Assembly: GCF_900302485.1 (NCBI RefSeq)
Contig: NZ_OMOI01000001.1
Span: forward strand, 682,001 to 746,000
DNA from: Aliiroseovarius pelagivivens
Lineage (GTDB): Bacteria > Pseudomonadota > Alphaproteobacteria > Rhodobacterales > Rhodobacteraceae
Direction: 5' to 3'
DNA length: 64,000 bases
Shown: in pieces, positions 43,115-51,480 of the stretch
Numbering within the stretch: position 1 is the first letter of the stretch
Layout: each line of letters opens with the position of its first letter
Notes under the pieces: generated by a model
The model's input: the letters and a program-made list of their open reading frames with translations, nothing else
What the model was told of the DNA's origin: nothing
Database searches by the model: none
Translations under genes and position numbers: made by a program

Positions 43115-44026
43115 TCATTCCAGTCTCATGTGCTTGGACAGAAATTTCGCAATCCTCGAGATTGATTGCCTCGCTTCCGGTATGCGGTCATCCCACTCGA
43201 AGACGTGCCACATACCTTCCCAAACATGCAGGTCTACGACCACGCCGCTGTCAATCAACGCGTTGGCCAGTTTGACAGACTGACTCAGCAGCAAGTCACG
43301 TGTCCCTGTGGTTATCTGGCAAGGCGGGAAATGGGCATCAAACGTGCCGAAGAGTGGGGAAATGAGTGGGTTTTTGACATCGTTGTCACCCGCATAATGT
43401 GGCGCAGACATTTCAAGATCGCTCAACCGAAGCGTTGGATCCCGTCCGTCATTGGATGCCAGGCTCTCACCCGAATTGCTTAGATCGCACCACGGCGACA
43501 ACAAGGCCAGCGCGCAGGGAAGTGGTAGGCCTTCAACTCTTGCTCGCAACATCAAGGAAAGCGCAAAATTCCCACCAGCAGACCCTCCGACCAAAGCAAA
43601 GGATTTGTCGGCCAACGCCCGATAGACAGCAAACCCATCATCAATGGCGGCAGGCCAAGGGTGTTCGGGTGCAAGGCGATAGTCAGGTATGATGAACCTT
43701 GCGCCTGTCAGCGCACACAGCGGTGCTGCGACGGCCAAATCCTCAAAAGGGCTGCCTTTGACGAAAGCACCACCGAACCCATACAGAACCGGACAACCGG
43801 TCAACAGTTCGGGAGGTTCCACCACCAAACAGGTCACGCCTGCAATGTCCGCGACATGCGTACGAACGCGGCTGCTTTGAAGCAACCGTTCGACTATGGG
43901 CGTCATATATTCCCTTATCTGCTGTCGCAGAACAGGAAGGTTTGCAGCGGATCGGTCGGTTCCCGAAAACGTGCTCTCTTTGAGAAACTGAAGAGCTTCG
44001 GCGCTGACACCGTATTGTGATTCCAT
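43115..44026 (-). CDS. Alpha/beta hydrolase of the hormone-sensitive-lipase type
   Basis: A 303-residue esterase. The catalytic serine is in LVGGSAGGNFAL, the acid in TTGTRDLLLSQ, and the His in MWHVFEW. The oxyanion region reads YGFGGAFVKGS instead of the usual HGGGFV motif, so the first two positions deviate. DYRLAPEHPWPAAIDD is the HSL hallmark. The ATG at 44026 has GGAG about 8 bases upstream; a TTG four codons earlier is not needed. It follows the enolase-superfamily gene on the same strand (104 bp), so a joint catabolic role is likely. Natural ester substrate unknown. Confidence 0.85.
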   Translation of the reverse strand: MESQYGVSAEALQFLKESTFSGTDRSAANLPVLRQQIREYMTPIVERLLQSSRVRTHVADIAGVTCLVVEPPELLTGCPVLYGFGGAFVKGSPFEDLAVAAPLCALTGARFIIPDYRLAPEHPWPAAIDDGFAVYRALADKSFALVGGSAGGNFALSLMLRARVEGLPLPCALALLSPWCDLSNSGESLASNDGRDPTLRLSDLEMSAPHYAGDNDVKNPLISPLFGTFDAHFPPCQITTGTRDLLLSQSVKLANALIDSGVVVDLHVWEGMWHVFEWDDRIPEARQSISRIAKFLSKHMRLE

Positions 44027-44130
44027 TGTTGTCTCCAAGCTTGGCCGCCTGAGGCCAAAGCCTTAATCCCCAACGACTCTGCGCAAGCTTCTGCAAACCT
44101 GAATCGCAAGTCACTTTGAATAGAGGCGTA

Positions 44131-45267
44131 TTAACGTCTGTATTGTTCGATTTTTTCCCAGTCAATTTCAAGACCGAGTCCATGACCCTCTGGTGGGCAA
44201 AGATATCCGTCATCATCAAACGGAATATTCTCTTTCGTCACTTGCCAGCGAAGCGGGGAGTTCGAGGTCGAAAACTCTGCAAGTTCCAGTGTATCTCTGC
44301 TGGCCAGTACATGCAGGTTTGCCCCCAAGGTCAAATTCGAATTCCAACCATGAGGAGCAATGCGCGAGCAACCAAACTTCGCTGCCATCTCGTCCAGTTT
44401 TACCAACCCAGATAGTCCACCCACGTGAGACAGATCCGGCTGAGCAATATCCACGATTCCGGTCTCAAAATAGGGCCGCCATTCAAGTGGCACTGTCAGT
44501 CCAAGGTCGCCGACACCCACTGGCAGGCCACAGCCTTTCAGCAGTGCATGTCCGTCTATATCATCAAGAGGCAAAGGCGCTTCCAGCCAATGAATGTTAC
44601 ATTCACGCAAAACGGGCAGCATACGATGGACGTCCTCGACAGTATCAAAAGCCGAGATTGCATCCACCATCAACGGATGATCCGGTCCCAGATGCTCTCG
44701 AACTGTCCTGATCAATGTTTCAGCAAGATCCGGATCCGTATGCCAGAAGCGATCAGCTGCAATCTTAACTCCGCGTGGGTTGTAGGTGTCTAACGCTTTG
44801 TCGATCTTGCGACGCGCATCATCAGGACATCGCCCCAAAGGATAAATGGTGACATACCCAGGGATGCGATTATGTTTCGGACCGCCCAGCATCTGAGTAA
44901 CTGACTGCCCCAGAGCCTTTCCTTTCAAATCCCAAAGGGCGATATCGATCCCGGAAATTGCGTGCATGACAACCCCCCTCCGACCGATGAGGCTGGTCTG
45001 CTCGATCATGTCATGCCAACGGTCACTTAACTCAAGGGGATCCGTCCCGATCAGTATTTCGCGCAAGCCGCATTGTTTGGAGGAACGAAACGGTGCTGAA
45101 ATGATGGCGTTCGCGATAGAGGGTATGGTGTCAATTTCAGCGATTCCCATCAGGCCAGAATCAGTGTTGACCCGTATCAAGCAGATGCTAAATGCAGTGT
45201 CGTGACCTCGGTCGCTCTCAGGACACGGAGCGTAGAGCTCAATGACACCAATATCGGTAATTTTCAT
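44131..45267 (-). CDS. Mandelate racemase-like enolase-superfamily enzyme (probable acid-sugar dehydratase)
   Basis: A 378-residue (beta/alpha)7-beta barrel enzyme with an N-terminal capping domain. Active-site elements: NPRGVKIAAD (a single lysine at the end of strand 2), LMVDAISAFD (first metal Asp), HWLEAPLPLDD (metal Glu) and RIAPHGWNSNLTLG (general-base His). The third ligand position reads VGVGDLGLT, with Asp where the family usually has Glu (GE). The pattern fits an MR-group dehydratase/racemase rather than a MLE-type KxK enzyme. It lies between the esterase and the truncated BCCT gene, which suggests action on an imported zwitterionic or acidic compound (inference). Confidence 0.85.
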   Translation of the reverse strand: MKITDIGVIELYAPCPESDRGHDTAFSICLIRVNTDSGLMGIAEIDTIPSIANAIISAPFRSSKQCGLREILIGTDPLELSDRWHDMIEQTSLIGRRGVVMHAISGIDIALWDLKGKALGQSVTQMLGGPKHNRIPGYVTIYPLGRCPDDARRKIDKALDTYNPRGVKIAADRFWHTDPDLAETLIRTVREHLGPDHPLMVDAISAFDTVEDVHRMLPVLRECNIHWLEAPLPLDDIDGHALLKGCGLPVGVGDLGLTVPLEWRPYFETGIVDIAQPDLSHVGGLSGLVKLDEMAAKFGCSRIAPHGWNSNLTLGANLHVLASRDTLELAEFSTSNSPLRWQVTKENIPFDDDGYLCPPEGHGLGLEIDWEKIEQYRR

Positions 45268-45338
45268 ATTGACGATCTCGTACTCATAGCTGCAAATTCG
45301 GGGCCGCGCAGTGAGCGGTCCCGATCATTTACCTAGTC

Positions 45339-46038
45339 TTACTCTGCCGGGGATTCGGAAACCGAAGTTTCAATGCCGTTAGCTTCGCGCTTGCTATCCC
45401 GGTAAACTGCTTTCAGGATCGCGATCCCCATGAGCACCATTATGAAGCTGAATGGAAGCGCACCGATAACCATCGCAAAGCGGATTGCATTTAGGCCTCC
45501 CGCCAAGATAAGGCCGCCCACAACAAAAGCAAATGCACCACCCCAGAAAAGGATATGTGGCTTCGCTTTTGGACTTTCGTCGCCAGCTGCGTTGATTGTG
45601 TTGATGATAAGAACAGCCGAGTCTGCCGTCGTCACAAGATAAGTCATCAACAAAATGACTACGATTAGCGACATGACCCAAGCGAGATTGTCGCTTAGCA
45701 AGACAGAGAGGGTTGCAAACAACTGGTCAGCTTGGCCCGCCTCCAGAATGCTACCAGCGGCTCGACCGGTCAATTCAAGATCAATCGCCGTCCCGCCAAC
45801 AATAGCAAACCAGATAAAGCACATTGTACCTGGAACGATCATCGCGCCAATGACGTATTCGCGCACGGTCCGACCACGTGAAACGCGAGCGAGGAACACA
45901 CCGACTGCGGGCGCAAATGCGATCCACCAGGCCCAATAGAATATGGTCCAACCGCCTTGCCATCCAGCAAGTGCAGCGCCAACTTCTGTACCATCGTCGG
46001 TCCAAACGGTAAACATGCTCGATGGCAGCGACACAAGA
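45339..46038 (-). pseudogene. BCCT-family transporter truncated by an IS6 element
   Basis: Only the C-terminal 230-odd residues remain: WTIFYWAWWIAFAPAVGVFLARVSRGRTVREYVIG, the BCCT signature, then WFAIVGGTAIDLE, TYLVTTADSAVLIINTI and the last helices, ending VSESPAE. BCCT transporters have about 500-650 residues and 12 helices, so the first 300 or so are gone. The frame continues unbroken into the IS end at 46039 with no true start (only a GTG there). It once imported a betaine, carnitine or choline-like solute. Upstream of the enolase-family gene in the same direction, it would have been the operon's transporter. Confidence 0.85.
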
Positions 46039-46856
46039 GGCAGTGTCAGAAGAACTTAGGTTGAAGCGGGCAGGGCGCTGACATAGCGTCCCGCCATGAC
46101 AAAACGCGACCCCTTCAAGTATTTCAAAACCAGCCCAGAGATCATCAAGTTGGCAGTGATGATGTATGTGCGGTTTCCACTGTCGCTTCGGAATGTTGAA
46201 GATCTTTTGCACGAACGCGGGATAGAAATCAGCCACGAAACCGTTCGATTTTGGTGGAACAGATTCGGCCCATTGTTTGCCGCTGAGATCCGGAGAAACA
46301 GGGTAAGTCGGCTGCGTTCATATTCAAACTGGCAGTGGCACCTGGACGAGGTCTTCGTGAAGATCAACGGGGAACGACATTACTTATGGCGAGCTGTGGA
46401 TCACGAAGGTGAAGTCTTGGAAAGCTATGTTACCAAACGTCGGAACAAGCGTGCTGCCCTTAAATTCTTGAAGAAAGCAATGAAGCGATACGGCCAACCC
46501 GAGCTTGTCGTCACAGACCGATTGAGGTCCTACGCGGCCGCGATGCGAGAAATCGGAAACGGGGACAAACAAGCTACCGGCCGTTACTTGAACAACCGGA
46601 TCGAGAATTCTCATCTTCCTTTCCGACGACGAGAACGAGCCATGTCCCGCTTCCGCCGAATGCGAAGTTTGCAGAAATTCGTTGCCGTCCACGCCTCAGT
46701 TTATAACCATTTCAACCAGGATCGTAGTCTTTCGAACAGAGATCAATTCAAGCTCAATCGCACCGCTGCTCTGACCGAGTGGCGCAGTCTCTGCGCGGCA
46801 TGAGGGACAGCTATGCTGGCCTAGTAGAGACTGGTTGGAATTTGTCTGACAGCACA
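46039..46856. mobile_element. IS6-family insertion sequence
   Basis: About 818 bp carrying one intact transposase. The ends are imperfect inverted repeats sharing TGTCAGA: 46044-46050 on the left and, as TCTGACA, 46845-46851 on the right, so exact borders are uncertain by a few bases. No 8-bp target duplication flanks it: ACACAAGA on the left versus ACACCAAG on the right, which are similar in places but not equal. It cuts the BCCT gene on the left and forms the last codons of the NTF2-like gene on the right, as expected if IS6-type recombination deleted DNA between two copies. Confidence 0.8.
46096..46803 (+). CDS. IS6-family transposase
   Basis: A 235-residue DDE transposase. The catalytic residues appear at Asp 84 (WHLDEVFVKI), Asp 141 (VVTDRLRSYA) and Glu 170 (NNRIENSHLPFRRRERAM). 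The N-terminal zinc/HTH part (KYFKTSPEIIKLAVMMYVRFPLSLRNVEDLLHERGIEIS) is typical of IS26/IS6. All residues needed for replicative cointegrate formation are present, so it is probably active. Confidence 0.95.
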   Translation: MTKRDPFKYFKTSPEIIKLAVMMYVRFPLSLRNVEDLLHERGIEISHETVRFWWNRFGPLFAAEIRRNRVSRLRSYSNWQWHLDEVFVKINGERHYLWRAVDHEGEVLESYVTKRRNKRAALKFLKKAMKRYGQPELVVTDRLRSYAAAMREIGNGDKQATGRYLNNRIENSHLPFRRRERAMSRFRRMRSLQKFVAVHASVYNHFNQDRSLSNRDQFKLNRTAALTEWRSLCAA

Positions 46857-47890
46857 CCAAGTACACCTGTTTCTCGTCCCGCAGAAATGCCGGTCGTCCG
46901 AGCCAAAACATCAATACCTTGCATGTTCCAGAAATGCAGAAGGTCGATGAAAATCCAGTTCTCGGTCAGTTTACTTCCGTCGCGCCGATAGATGTCGATC
47001 ACGCGCATATCGCCGGGCGTGTTGGTGGCAGGCATCCCCATAAATCCGCCCGAGGGTGTGAGCGTCAGGTTGGGCCAGCCAAAGAATCCGCCGAAGTGCC
47101 CCTCGGCAATGCGGCAAACATGACCATTAAAAGTGCGATCCGTTAGTCCTGCGCGGAATGGGCCAGAGTGCTGCTTTGCGTACCGCTCGATGGTATAACT
47201 CGCCCCGATCCCGGCGGGTCCCCACCAGACCATATCCTCGTTCCAACTGCGCCTAAGCTCGTCAACCAAAGGCTCTTCGGCGCCGCCACGCCACGTCTTG
47301 ATATCATTCACCATGTGGTCGATGGCAGCCAGCGTCTGGCGCCCTTCGTCGGGGTCCTGAGCGTCGAACATCAAACCCTCGTGTGTCATTGGTCCCGGTT
47401 GCACCAGATGGGCTGCGGTTTGTGGCGGAAAGGGCTGAAGGCCCGCCTGCATCATGAGATGAGGAATGTCGAAATACATCGCCGTCTCGGTGATCTTGTC
47501 TCCGTCGACCCGATGGAACTCGCAGTATCGTAGCATGGCGATTTTGCCCGTTGGGGGGATGCCCAGCCAGGGCTGATCAAACAGCCCCATCAGATGCCCC
47601 ATCGACACCACCCAAACGCCACCGTGATCCTCAATCGTATTCCGACCTGCCATGAACACATCCATGCGGCGTTGCATATGGGTAAGGGCCGTTCTGAGCG
47701 GGGTCCAGAACTGATCTGCCACCTCGCCTCTGTCGCGCAATTCGTGGAACGGATGAAAGCCACGCCACAGGTATTCTGACGAGATAAAACGGTCCTGCAC
47801 GGATATCAAATCATCAGATGAAGCGGCGTCAAGTTGGGTATAGTAGTCCCTAACCAATTGTTTAGCCGCCTGAAAATCGTTGTCTTTCAT
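46811..47890 (-). CDS. NTF2/SnoaL-like protein 1, tandem-domain, C-terminus rewritten by the IS
   Basis: A 359-residue protein made of two NTF2-fold repeats. Repeat 1 (about residues 1-165) ends with VSMGHLMGLFDQPWLGIPPTGKIAMLRYCEFHRVDGD and YFDIPHLMMQAG; repeat 2 (about 190-340) has MVWWGPAGIGASYTIERYAK and GSKLTENWIFIDLLHFW. It strongly resembles the proteins at 52538 and 56887. NTF2-fold members with such motifs act as cyclases, dehydratases, isomerases or hydrolases. Its last 14 or so residues (SDKFQPVSTRPA) come from the IS end, so the native tail is lost, but both folds look complete. It starts at 47890, divergent from the ABC operon, behind the LacI operators. Confidence 0.75.
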   Translation of the reverse strand: MKDNDFQAAKQLVRDYYTQLDAASSDDLISVQDRFISSEYLWRGFHPFHELRDRGEVADQFWTPLRTALTHMQRRMDVFMAGRNTIEDHGGVWVVSMGHLMGLFDQPWLGIPPTGKIAMLRYCEFHRVDGDKITETAMYFDIPHLMMQAGLQPFPPQTAAHLVQPGPMTHEGLMFDAQDPDEGRQTLAAIDHMVNDIKTWRGGAEEPLVDELRRSWNEDMVWWGPAGIGASYTIERYAKQHSGPFRAGLTDRTFNGHVCRIAEGHFGGFFGWPNLTLTPSGGFMGMPATNTPGDMRVIDIYRRDGSKLTENWIFIDLLHFWNMQGIDVLARTTGISAGRETGVLGVLSDKFQPVSTRPA

Positions 47891-47918
47891 TTTCAATTTT
47901 GCCTTGCTTGAGTCGCTT

Positions 47919-47988
47919 TTGCATACGTTTGCAAAAATACATTGCCAAGACGCCGCACCCGAGTCTAGCATATTGCAAACGTATGCAA
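47919..47988. promoter_or_regulatory. Two identical 16-bp LacI-type operators in opposite orientation
   Basis: TTGCATACGTTTGCAA at 47919-47934 and TTGCAAACGTATGCAA at 47973-47988 are exact reverse complements, with consensus TTGCAnACGTnTGCAA. Their centres are 54 bp apart (about five helical turns). They lie between the divergent NTF2 gene and the ABC ATPase gene, which fits looping or dual repression by the LacI protein encoded at 58691. Confidence 0.75.
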
Positions 47989-48012
47989 GCGATTCCACCC
48001 GGGGGAACATCC

Positions 48013-49062
48013 ATGGCCGAAATTCAATTGCGCAATCTGTCCAAGCGCTGGGGAGCCTTCGTCGGAGTCGACAATTTTGACCTGACAATTGCCGATAAGG
48101 AATTCTTGGTTCTGCTGGGTCCGTCGGGTTGCGGCAAAACCACGACCATGCGGATGATCGCCGGCCTTGAAGACGCCACCGAAGGCGACATTCTTGTCGA
48201 TGGCAAACGGGTGAATGACCTGGAACCCAAAGACCGCGACGTGGCGATGGTGTTCCAAAGCTATGCGCTTTACCCAAACATGAATGTCTACGACAACATC
48301 CGCTTTCCGTTGAAAGTCCGGGGCATTGATCCCAGTACCCATGACGAGAAAGTCCGACGCGCAAGCGCCATGGTGGAGTTGGATGAGTTCCTGCATCGCA
48401 AACCCGCCGAGCTGTCAGGTGGGCAGCGTCAGCGAGTGGCTTTGGCACGCGCGATTGTACGCGAACCGAATGTCTTCTTGATGGATGAACCTCTGTCAAA
48501 CCTTGATGCGAAACTGCGTGTCTCGACCCGTGCGCAGATCAAGAACCTGAGCCACGAACTGGCTGTGACCACGATCTATGTGACCCATGACCAAATCGAA
48601 GCGATGACATTGGCCGACCGCGTTGTCGTGATGAAACAAGGCGTGGTCCAACAGGTCGGCAGCCCGACCGATATTTATGACGCGCCCGCAAATGCCTTTG
48701 TCGCCAGCTTCATTGGTAGCCCGGCGATGAACCTTGTGGATGGCGAGCTGAAAGATGGCGTGTTTCGTGCAAAAAACACCGAAATTACTGGCCTAAGCGG
48801 CCCTGATGGAAAGGTCACGCTTGGGTTCCGAGCCGAAGACGCGAACGTTGTAGAAAGTGACGGCGAGATCAACGCCCCCATCTACACGATGGAGCTGTTG
48901 GGCGATGCAACAATGGTGTCCGTTCGCATCAGCGGCGCCTTGGTCAGTGTAAAGGCCGACAAGCTTTTCCGCGCCGAGATCGACGACGCCGTATCCATCC
49001 AAGTTCACAAAGATCACTGCCACTTGTTCGACGCCGAAACAGGTGAGCGTATCGGGGGCTAA
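48013..49062 (+). CDS. Sugar/polyol ABC transporter ATP-binding protein (MalK/UgpC type)
   Basis: A 349-residue ATPase of the CUT1 class. Walker A VLLGPSGCGKTTTMRM, Q-loop AMVFQSYALYPNMNVYDNI, signature LSGGQRQRVALARAIV, Walker B VFLMDEPLSNLDAKLR, and the switch His in TIYVTHDQ. A C-terminal OB/TOBE domain follows (from about 240: VTLGFRAEDANVV). The ATG at 48013 follows the LacI operators; the frame to 47899 overlaps them. GGGGGC / GCCCCC at 49053-49069 forms a hairpin over the stop codon. First gene of the transporter set. Confidence 0.92.
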   Translation: MAEIQLRNLSKRWGAFVGVDNFDLTIADKEFLVLLGPSGCGKTTTMRMIAGLEDATEGDILVDGKRVNDLEPKDRDVAMVFQSYALYPNMNVYDNIRFPLKVRGIDPSTHDEKVRRASAMVELDEFLHRKPAELSGGQRQRVALARAIVREPNVFLMDEPLSNLDAKLRVSTRAQIKNLSHELAVTTIYVTHDQIEAMTLADRVVVMKQGVVQQVGSPTDIYDAPANAFVASFIGSPAMNLVDGELKDGVFRAKNTEITGLSGPDGKVTLGFRAEDANVVESDGEINAPIYTMELLGDATMVSVRISGALVSVKADKLFRAEIDDAVSIQVHKDHCHLFDAETGERIGG

Positions 49063-49142
49063 GCCCCCGCAACTTCCCGCATGACGGGACAATAGGGTGC
49101 AGACTTCGAAGGTGCATCCATCCAAACAGGGAGAGAGACAAT

Positions 49143-50369
49143 ATGTTTCTGAAACACGCAGCACTGGCCAGTGGTTTGGCCTTGATGGCCGGCACAGCAT
49201 TGGCGGAATGTGAAATTCCCGGCAATGTCAGCATTGTTGGCAACGAATTCCCAGCCATTCATACCGTCGCCAAAGGCGCGGCTATGTGCACAGGTGGAGA
49301 GGTGAAAGCGAACCTCACAGCTGACCACCAGAAAATCAATGTCGCGGGTATGCAAGGCAATCCTGCGGAATACTCTACTGCCATCATCGCGAACTCGTCC
49401 GTGGTCGCCCTGATGAACGAAGATGTCATCCGGCCTCTGGACGATCTGGTCGCTGAATACGGTCAGGACATCCCCAAGAACCAGTTGATCACCATCGGTG
49501 GTAAGATCATGGCGGTGGCCTTTATGGCGAACGCCCAGACGCTGGCATATCGCAAGGATGTTCTTGAAGAGGTCGGTGTAGGCGTTCCAGCAACCTATGA
49601 AGACGTGCTGGCAGCCGCTGAGAAAATTCGTGCGGCAGGCATCAGTGAATACCCGGTCGGTGGCGCTTACAAGGCTGGCTGGAACCTCGCTGAAGAATTC
49701 GTGAATATGTATTCCGGATTTGGCGGTGAATTCTTCGTTCCCGGTTCGGCCGAAGTTGCGATCAACAACGAGCAAGGTGTCGCAGCACTTGAGATGATGA
49801 AGGCGCTGACCGCCTATATGAACCCCGATTTCCTGACCCATGATTCAAACGCTACTGGCGCTGAAATGGAAGCAGGCAACGTCATGCTGATGAATATGTG
49901 GGGCTCTCGCATGGGACCTCTGATGGATGACGAAGGCGCGGAAGAGCAGGTTTATTCCAACATCACCGTCGGACCCCCTCTGACAGTTGGAGGTGGAACA
50001 ACCCCGGCCTCGACACTGTGGTGGGATGGCTGGACCGTTGCCAAAAACATCTCGGACGAAGATGCGGTTGCGACATTCCTGGCGATGAAGCACGGCACTA
50101 GCCCAGCGATCCTGAACGACGAAACCATGGGTCAAGCCGTTTGGATTATCGATGGGTACAAACCGGCACCGGTGAATGATGGCGTCTTCGCAGCCATCGC
50201 TGCGGGGACCAAGTCGTACCCAATGCTGCCGTATGTAGGTCTGCTGCACACAGCAATTGGCGACAACCTGTCCGACTTCCTGTTGGGCAAAGAGAGTGCT
50301 GAACAAGCTTTGGCAGACTCTGAAGCCGCGTACACAGCTGCGGCGAAAGAAAAAGGGTTCCTTAAGTAA
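49143..50369 (+). CDS. ABC transporter substrate-binding protein
   Basis: A 408-residue periplasmic protein of the CUT1 solute-binding family 1. The signal peptide is MFLKHAALASGLALMAGTALA, with cleavage before ECEIP. The mature part has hinge motifs such as YGQDIPKNQL and YRKDVLEEVGVGVPATYEDVLAAAEKI and a middle Gly/Trp-rich strand (VGPPLTVGGG, LWWDGWTVAKN). GGGAGAGAG precedes the ATG. It defines what the importer takes up; family membership suggests a sugar, polyol or glycoside, not more. Confidence 0.92.
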   Translation: MFLKHAALASGLALMAGTALAECEIPGNVSIVGNEFPAIHTVAKGAAMCTGGEVKANLTADHQKINVAGMQGNPAEYSTAIIANSSVVALMNEDVIRPLDDLVAEYGQDIPKNQLITIGGKIMAVAFMANAQTLAYRKDVLEEVGVGVPATYEDVLAAAEKIRAAGISEYPVGGAYKAGWNLAEEFVNMYSGFGGEFFVPGSAEVAINNEQGVAALEMMKALTAYMNPDFLTHDSNATGAEMEAGNVMLMNMWGSRMGPLMDDEGAEEQVYSNITVGPPLTVGGGTTPASTLWWDGWTVAKNISDEDAVATFLAMKHGTSPAILNDETMGQAVWIIDGYKPAPVNDGVFAAIAAGTKSYPMLPYVGLLHTAIGDNLSDFLLGKESAEQALADSEAAYTAAAKEKGFLK

Positions 50370-50450
50370 GGAATGCGATCAGTCTGGGGCGACATTGATT
50401 GCCCCGGACGTCCCAAGCATCAACACCAAACGCCCGGGGGCAATTGGACA

Positions 50451-51473
50451 ATGAAACATAAATCGTTCTTCTGGTTTGTTCTGCCGTCAGCCTTGGCGAT
50501 GATGCTGTTTATCTTTTTTCCAATCATCTCGGTGATCGTTCAGTCGGTTCACGTCGAGCATGAACAGGTCATCAAAGTCGTCGAATCCTGTGACCTTTTT
50601 GGGTGCAAAGAATCCACGACTGTTGATCAGGAAGCCACCGCTGCTTTGAAAGAAGCAAAGCCTTTGGGTCAATTCTCGGGTTTCAAAACTTATCTAGACC
50701 GAAATCATCTGGCAACGACCGAGGTTAGCTCGACCTGGAACAGAACCAACAGTTGGCGCGAATTCGGGTCGCAGATGCTGAACCTGCCGTTCTATAAGGC
50801 GATAGGTTTCACGCTCACCTTTACCTTTGTCGTAACGCCTTTGGTGATCATTCTCGGCTTTATCGTCGCCGTCGCCGTCAATGGTGCAGCCAAACGGTTG
50901 CGCGGTGTGCTGATCTTCTTCTCGCTTTTGCCAATGATGATCACACCTTTGGTCGGTGCGCTGATTTTGTTCTGGATGGTGGACGCGCGCGGGATCGTTG
51001 GCACCACTCTGCAATATCTGGCAGGGGATCCAAGTTTGTCCGTCAAGGCATCGACGCCGATGATGTGGATCATGCTGATGGTCTATGGCGTGTGGCACGC
51101 TGTGCCCTTTGCCTTCATCGTCTATTACGCGGGTCTGCAATCTGTAAATCAGGACACACTAGAAGCCGCTCGGGTAGACGGGGCCAACCGGTGGCTACAG
51201 ATCCGCCATGTGATCATCCCACATCTTCTGCCCCTCACAACCTTCATCGCGCTGATGCAGCTGATGGACAATTTCAGAGTGTTTGAGCCGATCGTCAGTT
51301 TTGCCGCCAGCGCGCATGCGACGTCGCTTAGCTGGGCGATCTACAACGACCTTGGTGGGGAAACCCGACAGCTTTCGTCTGCGGCTGCGACCTCGGTTCT
51401 GACAATTCTTGGTGTGGCCATTCTGTTGTCACCAGTCCTCGTGCGCACATGGCGCGAATTCGATCGGAAGTAG
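50451..51473 (+). CDS. ABC transporter permease with an enlarged periplasmic loop
   Basis: A 340-residue CUT1 permease (MalF-like role). TM1 lies at about residues 6-26 (FFWFVLPSALAMMLFIFFPI), and is followed by an unusually long loop of about 70 residues with Cys-Asp-Leu-Phe-Gly-Cys, which could form a disulfide. The core helices and EAA loop (EAARVDGANRWLQIRHVIIP) come next. The ATG at 50451 has GGGGGC upstream; the frame to 50373 is in the intergenic gap. Partner of the 51481 permease. Confidence 0.9.
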   Translation: MKHKSFFWFVLPSALAMMLFIFFPIISVIVQSVHVEHEQVIKVVESCDLFGCKESTTVDQEATAALKEAKPLGQFSGFKTYLDRNHLATTEVSSTWNRTNSWREFGSQMLNLPFYKAIGFTLTFTFVVTPLVIILGFIVAVAVNGAAKRLRGVLIFFSLLPMMITPLVGALILFWMVDARGIVGTTLQYLAGDPSLSVKASTPMMWIMLMVYGVWHAVPFAFIVYYAGLQSVNQDTLEAARVDGANRWLQIRHVIIPHLLPLTTFIALMQLMDNFRVFEPIVSFAASAHATSLSWAIYNDLGGETRQLSSAAATSVLTILGVAILLSPVLVRTWREFDRK

Positions 51474-51480
51474 GTGAAAT

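Noticed and set aside
42636..43118. Short reverse frames after rhaK considered as transposase fragments
   Set aside because: I could not identify catalytic motifs or terminal repeats, so only non-coding debris is claimed.
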